Positions 5,322-12,122 of a DNA stretch of 12,122 nucleotides are shown in pieces. The stretch comes from JADHUC01 sp964617665 (lineage in GTDB: Bacteria > Planctomycetota > Planctomycetia > Pirellulales > Pirellulaceae), in NCBI GenBank assembly GCA_964617665.1, contig CAZUAH010000426.1, positions 1 to 12,122 on the forward strand, in the 5' to 3' direction. The translations under genes and the position numbers were made by a program. Under the pieces are notes generated by a model. The model saw nothing but the letters and a program-made list of their open reading frames with translations, did not search any database and had not been told where the DNA came from. The first letter of the stretch is position 1, and every line of letters starts with the position of its first letter.

Positions 5322-6437
5322 ATGAAGATCACCTGCGATCGCGAACAGCTCCTGTCGGCGTTCCAAACTGCGGCCATGGTCGCGCCATCGCGCAGCCCCA
5401 AACCGATCCTGCAGAACGTCAAACTGGAAATCGAAGAGGACTCCACAATCCTGATGGCGACGGATATGGAGGTGGGCGTTCGCATCGAATTGGATGGCAT
5501 CGAAGTTGAATCGGCCGGGAGCGCGGTTTTGCCGGTTACTCGATTTGGCTCCATCCTGCGTGAGAATAGCGACGAGAAGCTCAGAGTCGAGGCTGATGCG
5601 CAGGGAGTAAAGGTGCGTGGCGAAAGAAGCGAATTCAACCTGCCCGGGCAGAATCCTGATGAGTTTCCCGCAGTAGCATCGTTCGAAGAGGAGAAGTATC
5701 ACAAGATCCCAGCTCGGCTGTTCAAGGAACTGGTGCGACGAACAATTTTCGCTACCGATACGGAAAGCAGCCGCTACGCTTTGGGTGGCATCCTGTTGGA
5801 AATGGAAACGGACAGCATCACCGCCGTGGGTACGGACGGCCGACGGCTGGCCAAGATGACTGGTGTAGCTGAATCCATCGATGGTCATGAGACCGGGGAA
5901 ACGATGACGATTGTGCCCAGTCGGTCGATGCAACTAATGGAAAGGGCGATGACCGACGGAGAAGCAGAAGTCCTTGTGGCAGCTCGTGGCAATGACGTGC
6001 TGATAAAGAGTTCAAAGGCGACTATCTACTCGCGTCTAGTGGAAGGTCGTTTTCCAAAATGGCGAGACGTGTTCCCAGTGCGGCAAGAGGCAGTCCGTAT
6101 TGACATTACCGTCGGCCCGATGCATTCGGCTTTGCGACAAGCGGCAATCGTCACCGACGACGAAAGCCGAGGCGTCGATTTCACGTTTGGGGATGGGAAG
6201 CTGGTTCTAACGGGTTCGACAGCGGAAGTTGGCCAGTCGCGCGTGGAATTGCCCATTCCGTATGAAGGCGAAGGGATCACACTGACGTTGGACCACCGTT
6301 TTGTTGCTGATTTTCTCAAAGTATTGGACGCAGAGAAGACGTTTACGGTGGAAATCGAAAACGAAGAATCTGCGGCTTTGTTCGGCACGGATGACGGATA
6401 TGGCTATGTGGTGATGCCGCTTTCACGAGACCGATAA
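5322..6437 (+). CDS. dnaN: DNA polymerase III beta sliding clamp
   Basis: A ring-shaped dimer that encircles DNA and tethers polymerase III and repair enzymes. The 371-residue length matches the family (366 in E. coli) and fits three clamp folds of about 120 residues. Typical features are the start MKITCDREQLLSAFQ, the KPILQNVKLEI segment near residue 27, FNLPGQNPDEFP in domain 1, SSRYALGGILLE and VGTDGRRLAKM in domain 2, and the C-terminal GYVVMPLSRDR next to the partner-binding pocket. Family C-termini usually end in VMPMRL or similar, so this one is slightly extended. AAGG at 5309-5312, nine bases before the ATG, is the likely ribosome site. It follows the candidate origin and precedes dciA by 92 bases. 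No recF follows it. Confidence 0.97.
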   Translation: MKITCDREQLLSAFQTAAMVAPSRSPKPILQNVKLEIEEDSTILMATDMEVGVRIELDGIEVESAGSAVLPVTRFGSILRENSDEKLRVEADAQGVKVRGERSEFNLPGQNPDEFPAVASFEEEKYHKIPARLFKELVRRTIFATDTESSRYALGGILLEMETDSITAVGTDGRRLAKMTGVAESIDGHETGETMTIVPSRSMQLMERAMTDGEAEVLVAARGNDVLIKSSKATIYSRLVEGRFPKWRDVFPVRQEAVRIDITVGPMHSALRQAAIVTDDESRGVDFTFGDGKLVLTGSTAEVGQSRVELPIPYEGEGITLTLDHRFVADFLKVLDAEKTFTVEIENEESAALFGTDDGYGYVVMPLSRDR

Positions 6438-6529
6438 TAGGCCGGCTAGTTCTGTTTGCCGGTTCGCTGGATGCACGCACTCTGATTAGTCCGGGAACCT
6501 CGGGCTGGGAATTCTGGGCTAGAGATATC

Positions 6530-6892
6530 ATGGGTACCGAAGACCGGGAGTTGAAAGCTGTCTGCGAAGAGATTCGTGGTCGGCAGAGATTCTTGGGTGG
6601 TCCGAAGCATGTAGCGGATTTGTTGAGCACTCTGATGTCTCGGCGCGGCTACGCACAGGTGAAATCGGCCGCCGATTGTGTTTCTGCTTGGGAGAAGGCG
6701 GCAGGGCCGGAACTGGCGAAAGACAGTCGCGCTGGCGACGTGCGGCGAGGCGTGTTGGAGGTGATGGTTCGCAACTCGGTACTGATGCAAGAATTGACCT
6801 TTCAGAAAAGGCAGTTGATCAAGCGGCTTGGGCGTTTGGTCCCGGAGCACAAGATACGAGACATTCGCTTTCGAGTGGGCAGCATCGACTGA
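6530..6892 (+). CDS. dciA: DciA-like helicase-loading partner (DUF721)
   Basis: DciA proteins bind the replicative helicase DnaB and help place it on DNA; they are the common bacterial alternative to phage-derived DnaC and DnaI. This 120-residue protein shows the DUF721 pattern: an N-terminal helical region, VSAWEKAAGPELAKDS (51-66) with Trp54 and the GP turn, then RRGVLEVMVRNSVLMQELTF (72-91) and a basic helix to about 100. The C-terminal tail FRVGSID is short. The ATG at 6530 has only a weak AGAGA ribosome site. The gene sits between dnaN and gyrB, where many bacteria have recF, and its stop lies 79 bases before the gyrB start. The family call is by pattern and context. Confidence 0.85.
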   Translation: MGTEDRELKAVCEEIRGRQRFLGGPKHVADLLSTLMSRRGYAQVKSAADCVSAWEKAAGPELAKDSRAGDVRRGVLEVMVRNSVLMQELTFQKRQLIKRLGRLVPEHKIRDIRFRVGSID

Positions 6893-6971
6893 TTACGTTG
6901 GGCTGTCCCCATCAACAAATCATCAAATTAGCAGCACAAAGGAATGTGTGCTGAATAGACGAAGGAGTGCT

Positions 6972-9488
6972 ATGAGCGACGAGAAGCAAACCGAAAACAG
7001 TGTTGAGGAAGATAACTCTGCCGTCAGTTTCTCGTTGCAGGCAGGTGACGAGGAATACGGTTCGGAGGATCTCCAACATTTGTCGGACATGGAACATGTT
7101 CGAAAGCGTCCGGCCATGTACATCGGCGACATAACCTCGCGCGGGTTGCATCAACTACTGTACGAGGTGGTCGACAACTCGATCGACGAGGCGATGGCCG
7201 ACTTCGCGAAGAAGATCAAGGTTACCGTCAACAGCGACGGTTCGATGACGGTTGAAGACGACGGTCGAGGGATCCCAGTCGAACCGCACGAACAGCTTTC
7301 TGAGGAGATGGGACGTGAGGTGTCGACGCTGGAAGGCGTCATGACCGTTTTGAAATTCGGCGGCAAGTTTGAAAAGGGAGCATACCAGACGTCCGGCGGT
7401 CTGCATGGAGTTGGCGTAACCGTCGTGAATTTCCTGTCGCAATGGTGCGAAGTCGAGGTGTTTCGTGACGGTCACGTGTACGAACAAGAATATGAACGCG
7501 GTATTCCGACTGGTCCGGTCAAACGTATCGGCGCCACAAAGAAGCGTGGCACGAAAACGACATTCAAACCAGACGGTATCATTTTCCAGACGACCAAGTA
7601 CAACTTCGACACGCTGTACAAACGACTGCAGGAATTGGCTTTCCTGAATCGAGGCGTGCGAATTCGGTTTAACGATACGCGAGTGGACGAAGGTGACGAA
7701 TTCTACTACGAACGTGGCATCGTCGAGTTTGTCGAACACTTGAACCGAGCCAGCGACGAGCTACACAGAGACGTAATCTACTTCTCGGGCGAAACCGATG
7801 GCGTCGGATTCGAAATCGCCATGCAGTATACCGGCGAGTTCACGGAGAATGTCCACTCGTACGTCAATAACATCAATACCATCGAAGGCGGCACGCACGT
7901 ATCCGGTTTTCGTTCCGCGTTAACCCGTACGCTGAACAACTACGGCAAGAAGCAGAACATGTTCAAAGACCTCATGCCGCAGGGAGACGATTTCCGCGAG
8001 GGCCTAACCGCCGTGATTTCGATGCGGGTTCCACATCCACAGTTCGAGGGCCAGACGAAGACGAAACTCGGGAACGGCGAAGTGGAGGGCATTGTTACCT
8101 CGGCTGTTGGCGAATCGCTGGCCAAGTATCTGGAGGAGAATCCGCGTTCGGCCAAGACTATCGTGCGCAAAGGCGTCTTAGCGGCAGAAGCCCGTGAAGC
8201 GGCGCGCAAAGCCAAAGACGTGTTGCGCAAACGGAAGAACGTACTTGGCGGAGGCGGCCTGCCCGGCAAACTGCGGGATTGCATCAGCAAGGAAATGGAG
8301 AAGTGCGAGCTGTATTTGGTCGAGGGTGATTCGGCTGGTGGAAGCGCAGAAGGCGGACGCCTACGAGATTATCAGGCAATCTTGCCGTTGCGGGGCAAGA
8401 TCATCAACGCTTACAAATCGCGAGAGGACAAAGTTCTGGCCAACGAAGAAGTTCAGAGCATGATCCAGGCGATCGGCATCGGTATCGGCGATGAACAGGA
8501 TCTGGCCAGACGTCGTTACAACAAGATCATCATCATGACCGACGCCGACGTCGACGGTTCGCACATTCGCACGCTCCTGCTGTGTTTCTTCTATCGCCAG
8601 ATGTACCAATTGGTTTCGTGCGGACACGTGTACGTTGCCCAGCCACCGCTATTTCGCGTCAAGAGCAAAAAGAACACGTACTACATACAGACCGAAGAAG
8701 AGATGAAGAGTCAGTTGCTGGAAAAGGGGCTGACGGACGCGCATCTGGAGCCAGGCGACGACCGCAATATCGAAGGCGGAGATATGAAGCGCTTGTGCTA
8801 CACACTAGCTTCGATGGAGGAGGCCCTGACCGCCCTGGAACGTCGTGGTATCAGTCTCAGGGGCCATGCTGAACGTATTAACACCGAAACAGGAAGGTTA
8901 CCGGTGTATCACGTCTTCTTGGGGCGCAATGATTACTGGTTCTCGTCGCGAGCCAACCTCGACGAATTCGTGCAGGAACAAGAGAAAGCCACCGGCCACG
9001 AACTTTCGGTCGGAGACGAACCCGAAGCAGAACAAAACGGAAACGGGCACGCGGGCCCGCAATTGCACATTACCGAACTGCACGAAGTGCGAACGATCAA
9101 CGCGGGGCTCAAAGATCTGGCGGACTTGGGTTTCGACATCCAGTCGCTGATTCCACAGGAGCGAACGGGCATCGAAGAACCGCGATACGTCCTACGGCGA
9201 GGCGAGAGTGTGATACCATTAGAGGATCTGCGAGAGTTGTTACCAGCGATTCGATCTGCCGGAGAAAAGGGTCTGCAGGTGACCCGTTTCAAAGGTCTAG
9301 GCGAAATGAATGCCGAGGAACTCCGGGAAACAACGCTGGACCCCAGCAACCGCACCCTGATTCAAGTCAGCATGAAAGACGCCGGTGCCGCCGACGACAT
9401 GTTCCGCGTCCTCATGGGCGACAAAGTCGAACCCCGCCGCGACTTCATCGAAAGACACGCTCTCGAAGTGCGAAATCTAGATGTGTGA
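6972..9488 (+). CDS. gyrB: DNA gyrase subunit B
   Basis: GyrB is the ATPase subunit of the type IIA topoisomerase that introduces negative supercoils with GyrA (not in the window). The chosen ATG at 6972 has AAGGAG at 6962-6967. The product has 838 residues, close to the 804 of E. coli GyrB. ATPase domain: catalytic Glu65 and Mg-binding Asn69 in EVVDNSIDEAM, DDGRGIPVE, and SGGLHGVG. TOPRIM: EGDSAGGS from Glu451 and DADVDGSH from Asp524, the metal-binding acids. The tail has KGLGEMN from Lys774. Between the TOPRIM acids and the tail lies a long insertion, as in E. coli-type GyrB. It contains an acidic, Asn/Gly-rich linker (EPEAEQNGNGHAGPQ) that is probably disordered. A longer frame from 6828 overlaps dciA and adds nothing GyrB-like. 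Confidence 0.98.
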   Translation: MSDEKQTENSVEEDNSAVSFSLQAGDEEYGSEDLQHLSDMEHVRKRPAMYIGDITSRGLHQLLYEVVDNSIDEAMADFAKKIKVTVNSDGSMTVEDDGRGIPVEPHEQLSEEMGREVSTLEGVMTVLKFGGKFEKGAYQTSGGLHGVGVTVVNFLSQWCEVEVFRDGHVYEQEYERGIPTGPVKRIGATKKRGTKTTFKPDGIIFQTTKYNFDTLYKRLQELAFLNRGVRIRFNDTRVDEGDEFYYERGIVEFVEHLNRASDELHRDVIYFSGETDGVGFEIAMQYTGEFTENVHSYVNNINTIEGGTHVSGFRSALTRTLNNYGKKQNMFKDLMPQGDDFREGLTAVISMRVPHPQFEGQTKTKLGNGEVEGIVTSAVGESLAKYLEENPRSAKTIVRKGVLAAEAREAARKAKDVLRKRKNVLGGGGLPGKLRDCISKEMEKCELYLVEGDSAGGSAEGGRLRDYQAILPLRGKIINAYKSREDKVLANEEVQSMIQAIGIGIGDEQDLARRRYNKIIIMTDADVDGSHIRTLLLCFFYRQMYQLVSCGHVYVAQPPLFRVKSKKNTYYIQTEEEMKSQLLEKGLTDAHLEPGDDRNIEGGDMKRLCYTLASMEEALTALERRGISLRGHAERINTETGRLPVYHVFLGRNDYWFSSRANLDEFVQEQEKATGHELSVGDEPEAEQNGNGHAGPQLHITELHEVRTINAGLKDLADLGFDIQSLIPQERTGIEEPRYVLRRGESVIPLEDLRELLPAIRSAGEKGLQVTRFKGLGEMNAEELRETTLDPSNRTLIQVSMKDAGAADDMFRVLMGDKVEPRRDFIERHALEVRNLDV

Positions 9489-9517
9489 GTGCCTTGTGTG
9501 GTTGGACGCCGTATTGC

Positions 9518-9566
9518 TGTCAATTGAGACACTAACACTGTCAAGGTGGGACAGTAGTTTTGTCAA
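9518..9566. repeat. TGTCAA direct-repeat array, 21-22 bp period
   Basis: TGTCAA starts at 9518, 9539 and 9561. The first two copies continue as a related unit, TTGAGACACTA and GGTGGGACAGTA; the second and third share TGTCAAGG. Spacing of two helical turns fits either a transposase-binding end, such as the multiple repeats at IS21-family termini, or an array of regulator sites. It begins 29 bases after the gyrB stop. No transposase gene is next to it. Confidence 0.4.
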
Positions 9567-9610
9567 GGCTCGGTCGCGTGCGCGGAGCCTCTGCTGCATG
9601 CTCGGGGACA

Positions 9611-9632
9611 AACTGGCGCGACAGCGCCAGTT
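9611..9632 (+). terminator. Hairpin downstream of gyrB
   Basis: Perfect 9-bp arms AACTGGCGC (9611-9619) and GCGCCAGTT (9624-9632) enclose a GACA loop. It lies 122 bases after the gyrB stop. No U-tract follows, so it is either a weak or factor-assisted terminator, a processing structure, or a copy of a dispersed palindrome. Confidence 0.4.
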
Positions 9633-10031
9633 CAGTTGGCCGGGATCGACATGGACGTGATTCGTTGTAGCCGTGCGTACCCCGGAGTAGCTCTTCTTCG
9701 ACACAGAGAGAAGGCATGATCCTTGGGTGCCGTGGTAGGTCTGGCGTTAGACAGACTCACGATTGGACATCCCTGCGTCAGGGCTCCACCGAGTTAGTTT
9801 GAGCTCCATCTGTAACTACAGAGGTGTGTCGTCTGTACTTTGTGGGCACTCAAGAACTTCGGAGTTGGGCGCCACGCAAGCACCTTGGCCCAGCAGCGTA
9901 AGTGCTCGAGGTGGATGTGGCCCGTGCAGGTTGGCATGGTCAAGTTACATGCACGGTTGCTGCGACCCATGCACTCAATAAACTTGCCCCTCCGTTTCGG
10001 ACCGCGCGCCCAAGGCTCGGATCGGAATCTT

Positions 10032-10071
10032 TTTGGCGAGCCAAATAGCCGCAGGAGTTGTCGTCCTGCGG
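10032..10071. terminator. Twin hairpins downstream of the sigma-54 regulator
   Basis: TTTGGC/GCCAAA (10032-10045, two-base loop) is followed closely by CCGCAGGA/TCCTGCGG (10049-10071, seven-base loop). They lie 92-132 bases past the regulator's stop, reading on the minus strand. They could end transcription from that gene or act in both directions between the convergent genes. T-runs next to the stems are short, so the call is modest. Confidence 0.35.
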
Positions 10072-10163
10072 TTTCACACCGAGTGCATGATATCCGCTGT
10101 CATGGCCTGCCATTGGGTGGGCGGAACGGACGGCGGATGTGTGACTGCCCGCGACGTTTTGCA

Positions 10164-11708
10164 TCAGCCGTTGTTCTTCTTAAACGGGATCTTTAGCTTG
10201 CGCATCCGTGCCCTGAGGGTGTTGGGGTTCATGCCGAGCAACTCGCCGGCGCCACCGGCACCGTGTATCTTGCCGTTCGAGAGCTCAAGGGCATGGCAAA
10301 CGTGACGCGCGACCACGTCATCGAGTGACGGGAACACATCTTCTTCATCGACTGGGACTGGACCGGTCGACGCGCTCACGTGCTTCGCTGAATCCCCTAG
10401 ATCGAACCGCAAGGGCTCGTCGCGGCAGACGATCATTGCCCGCTCCACCAAATTCTCGAGCTCACGGACGTTCCCGGGCCAGGAGTAGGCGGTCAACACC
10501 TCGATGGCGCCCTCGGCGAGCATCGGCGTGCGTCCGAGCTTGAGCTCACGCGCTTTGCGCTCGATGAAGTGCTGGACCAACGCGGGGATGTCGCCAGCGC
10601 GCTCACGCAGTGGTGGTATCGGCAACGGAAACACGTTGAGCCGGAACCACAGATCCTCTCGGAATGCCCCGGACGCGACCATCGCCCCGAGCTCCTTGTT
10701 GGTCGCAGCGAGAACTCTGATGTCCAGCGGAATACGTTCCGTACCGCCGATCCGTTCGATCTCACGGTTTTGAAGTACTCTGAGCAGCCGTACCTGAGCG
10801 GAAAGCGGCATCTCGCCGATCTCGTCGAGGAAGATCGTACCCTGGTGCGCCCGCTCGAACCGCCCCCGCTTCCGGGAAAGCGCCCCCGTGAACGCCCCCT
10901 TCTCGTGTCCGAACAGCTCGCTGTCGAGCAACGTGTCCGGAATAGCGCCGCAATTGACCGGAATGAACGGTCCGTCCCGGCGAGACGAGGCCATGTGGAT
11001 CGCGCTCGCGACCACATCCTTGCCCACCCCGGTTTCTCCGGTGAGCAGAACCGGGCTTTCCGTGGGGGCCACCTGGCGCACCATCCGCATCACTTCCTTG
11101 AGTCCGAAGTCCGCCCCCACGATCGCGTCACCCGCGATCCTCTGCAGCTCGCGGCGCAGATATTGGTTGTCATCGGCCAGGCGATCCCGCAACCGGGTCA
11201 CCTCCCTGTGCTGCAGCGTGTTGGAGAGCGCAATGGCAAACGGTATTTTGAGCAAACCGAGCAGCTCGACGTGGTCCTCGCCGTAGCGATCCGACCCCTC
11301 CGCCGTCAACACCACGCCCCCGAGACGACCGGCCTTCGTTGACAGCGTCATGCGTAGCACGGACCAGCCCTCGATGCCATGGCAACGCAGCATCTCTCTC
11401 GCGACTGGGTTCTGCTCTGGTGACTCTACGACTACGGCGCCGTCAACTACACGATGGAGATTCTCGCGTACACGCGTCCGGGTCTCGGAGGGCATCGGAG
11501 TGAGCAGATCGAGCTGTTTCGCCTCGTCGGCCGAGGCGGTGGCCATGGTGCGCATGGCTCCTAAATCCGGTTCGTAGATCTGAAGGAACATGCGGTCCAC
11601 GGGAATGTGATCGCGAATGACGCCAATGCAGTCTCGCATCGCCTGCTCTACCTGGAGGTTTCCGCAGATCGTCATCGTGGCCATGCGAAAGAACTCGTTG
11701 TGATCCAT
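10164..11708 (-). CDS. Sigma-54-dependent activator, GAF-AAA+-Fis
   Basis: A bacterial enhancer-binding protein of 514 residues that would use ATP to open promoters bound by sigma-54 RNA polymerase. Residues 1-165 look like a GAF-type sensor domain, followed by a helical linker (about 165-190). The AAA+ domain has Walker A GETGVGK (224-230), the sigma-54-contacting GAFTGA (271-276), Walker B TIFLDE (291-296), FREDLWFRLNVFP with its arginines (349-361) and sensor-2 PGNVREL (411-417). A Fis-type helix-turn-helix ends the protein (about 465-510, with NPNTLRARMRKLKI). There is no receiver domain, so the signal is probably a small ligand or redox state sensed by the GAF domain. The ATG at 11706-11708 has AGAGGA just upstream. 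It is divergent from the flavoprotein gene, its likely target. It is GC-rich (63-72% in three lines), unlike the replication genes. Confidence 0.95.
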   Translation of the reverse strand: MDHNEFFRMATMTICGNLQVEQAMRDCIGVIRDHIPVDRMFLQIYEPDLGAMRTMATASADEAKQLDLLTPMPSETRTRVRENLHRVVDGAVVVESPEQNPVAREMLRCHGIEGWSVLRMTLSTKAGRLGGVVLTAEGSDRYGEDHVELLGLLKIPFAIALSNTLQHREVTRLRDRLADDNQYLRRELQRIAGDAIVGADFGLKEVMRMVRQVAPTESPVLLTGETGVGKDVVASAIHMASSRRDGPFIPVNCGAIPDTLLDSELFGHEKGAFTGALSRKRGRFERAHQGTIFLDEIGEMPLSAQVRLLRVLQNREIERIGGTERIPLDIRVLAATNKELGAMVASGAFREDLWFRLNVFPLPIPPLRERAGDIPALVQHFIERKARELKLGRTPMLAEGAIEVLTAYSWPGNVRELENLVERAMIVCRDEPLRFDLGDSAKHVSASTGPVPVDEEDVFPSLDDVVARHVCHALELSNGKIHGAGGAGELLGMNPNTLRARMRKLKIPFKKNNG

Positions 11709-11739
11709 AGGGTCCTCTTCGTGAAGCGGGAATTATCAT

Positions 11740-11769
11740 ATTTAACATATCGCGCGCGGGTGTTGTCAA
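11740..11769 (-). promoter_or_regulatory. Candidate promoter of the sigma-54 regulator
   Basis: On the minus strand a perfect TTGACA (11769 to 11764) is followed, after 18 bases, by TTAAAT (11745 to 11740). TATGAT and GATAAT lie a little further on at longer spacing. The TTGACA falls inside the palindrome at 11761-11780, so occupancy of that site could repress this promoter. The -10 is weak. Confidence 0.35.
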
Positions 11770-11780
11770 ATATGACGACA
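11761..11780. promoter_or_regulatory. Candidate upstream activator site (palindrome)
   Basis: Arms TGTTGTCA and TGACGACA flank AATA and differ from perfect symmetry at one position. The centre lies about 107 bases before the predicted start of the sigma-54 promoter, a typical distance for an enhancer-binding protein site. The Fis-type domain of the divergent regulator is the obvious candidate binder. Confidence 0.45.
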
Positions 11781-11849
11781 GGTTTTGTGCCATTTGGTGA
11801 GATCTGGACTGCTCATGGACAATACGCTGTTTTCGAACGGGTTTTCTGA

Positions 11850-11866
11850 TTGGCACGCAGTTCGCA
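11850..11866 (+). promoter_or_regulatory. Sigma-54 (-24/-12) promoter
   Basis: TTGGCACG-CAGT-TCGCA matches the consensus TTGGCACG-N4-TTGCA at every fixed position but one. The invariant GG (11852-11853) and GC (11864-11865) are separated by exactly ten bases. Transcription would start near 11877, 32 bases before the ATG of the flavoprotein gene. The presence of a sigma-54 activator gene divergent from it strongly supports the site. Confidence 0.75.
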
Positions 11867-11908
11867 AACCATCTCTCCAGAAGGCGAACCCAACGAAAGG
11901 AGCCAGCC

Positions 11909-12100
11909 ATGGCCAACGAATTCAAGATACTCACCATCCTCGGCAGCCCGCATGACGGCAAGTCAAACACTCGCGCATTGGTGGAGGACTTCGTGGAAGA
12001 CGTCGCAGCGGCGGGCTTGGCCGTCGATCACCAGGTCATCTCCCTGGGTCGCAAGAAGGTACTGCCTTGCAAGGTGAGCGGACACCAGAACCATTGTTGA
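11909..12100 (+). pseudogene. NAD(P)H-dependent FMN reductase-like flavoprotein, truncated
   Basis: Residues 1-55 look like the start of a flavodoxin-fold flavoprotein of the FMN-reductase / iron-sulfur flavoprotein group. They have a beta-strand ILTILGS, the FMN phosphate loop GSPHDGKSNT (12-21), a helix ALVEDFVEDV, and ISLGRKKVLPCK. Family members usually continue with a Gly-Cys motif after PCK and reach about 180-250 residues. Here the frame departs after Lys55 (codon ends 12073) and stops at 12098-12100, giving 63 residues. AAGGAG (11897-11902), six bases before the ATG, is a strong ribosome site, and a sigma-54 promoter precedes it. The break at a GTGAGCG sequence suggests an insertion rather than a natural short protein. 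Whether the rest of the gene lies further right cannot be seen. Confidence 0.6.
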
Positions 12101-12122
12101 CTTGCCTGGTATTTTGGGGGCG
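12074..12122 (+). mobile_element. Possible insertion-sequence end disrupting the flavoprotein gene
   Basis: Family resemblance of the flavoprotein stops exactly where GTGAGCGGACACC begins. IS66-family termini characteristically begin GTAA, often GTAAGCG, so this is one base off that pattern. The remaining bases run without a recognisable coding frame to the window edge. No transposase is visible, so family and even identity are uncertain. Confidence 0.3.

Larger units (their letters stand above)
9489..10163. other. 675-base gap between convergent gyrB and sigma-54 regulator
   Basis: No credible gene is visible; the short open frames here have no recognisable motifs. The gap holds a TGTCAA repeat array (9518-9566) and hairpins at 9611-9632, 9922-9956 (CCGTGCA and TGCACGG, 21-base loop), 10032-10045 and 10049-10071. 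A small CCCTG/CAGGG stem lies at 9771-9783. It separates the replication genes from a GC-rich segment of different style, so it is the likely place of an acquisition boundary or assembly join. Confidence 0.6.

Noticed and set aside
5172..5933. 253-codon minus-strand open frame across the candidate origin and dnaN
   Set aside because: It overlaps the well-supported dnaN and has low-complexity, non-family sequence.
6442..6462. CCGGC/GCCGG hairpin between dnaN and dciA as a terminator
   Set aside because: A five-base stem with an 11-base loop and no T-run is within chance expectation, and the genes are likely co-transcribed.
6828..6971. N-terminal extension of gyrB by 48 codons
   Set aside because: It overlaps the end of dciA, has no GyrB-like sequence, and the ATG at 6972 has a good AAGGAG ribosome site.
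9922..9956. Resemblance to group II intron domain V (CATGCACGGTTG with a matching upstream arm)
   Set aside because: The hairpin has a 21-base loop instead of the short GNRA-capped stem, lacks the catalytic AGC triad, and no reverse transcriptase is present.
10569..11342. 257-codon plus-strand open frame inside the sigma-54 regulator
   Set aside because: GC-rich coding DNA commonly leaves long antisense frames; the regulator has all its motifs on the minus strand.
1..12122. tRNA, rRNA, riboswitch or CRISPR features
   Set aside because: Reading through, I saw no cloverleaf with a conserved T-loop, no rRNA-like blocks, and no regularly spaced repeats longer than the short motifs listed.

Overview
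The window most likely comes from a bacterium of the phylum Planctomycetota, probably near Pirellulales. This rests on protein resemblance and on the gene order nifS-dnaA-dnaN-dciA-gyrB with no recF. No database search was possible. The core is the chromosomal replication-initiation locus. There are no rRNA, tRNA or CRISPR features.

Left part (1-2638, ordinary GC; 53% in 781-840): three minus-strand genes. They are a small unrecognised protein (54-368), an unrecognised four-helix membrane protein (467-1360) and a protein resembling CBM9/DOMON-like domains (1679-2335). Between them lie a nested palindromic element (387-473), a cluster of TATCACG / TGATATCA operator-like motifs (1398-1541) and a large hairpin with perfect 23-bp arms (2506-2595). 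An orphan Walker A motif in a short minus-strand frame (2239-2511) may be a gene relic.

Centre (2639-9488): nifS (cysteine desulfurase), a short divergent dnaA with no N-terminal helicase-interaction domain, a 327-base dnaA-dnaN gap that is the best oriC candidate, then dnaN, dciA and gyrB, all on the plus strand. The candidate origin holds one TTGTCCACA DnaA box, four TGTCGA motifs, a perfect 14-bp palindrome and a 67% A+T stretch next to dnaN. These genes cover initiation (DnaA), processivity (beta clamp), helicase recruitment (DciA) and supercoiling (GyrB).

Right part (9489-12122): a 675-base gap with hairpins and a TGTCAA direct-repeat array. After it comes a GC-rich segment of different style (63-72% GC in three spot-counted 60-base lines, against 52% in one gyrB line). 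It carries a GAF-AAA+-Fis sigma-54 activator on the minus strand. Divergent from it is the start of a flavodoxin-fold NAD(P)H-dependent FMN-reductase-like gene, preceded by a near-consensus sigma-54 promoter and an upstream palindrome. The flavoprotein loses family resemblance after codon 55, at a sequence that could be an insertion-sequence terminus. This block is probably acquired DNA, or else an assembly join to another genome.
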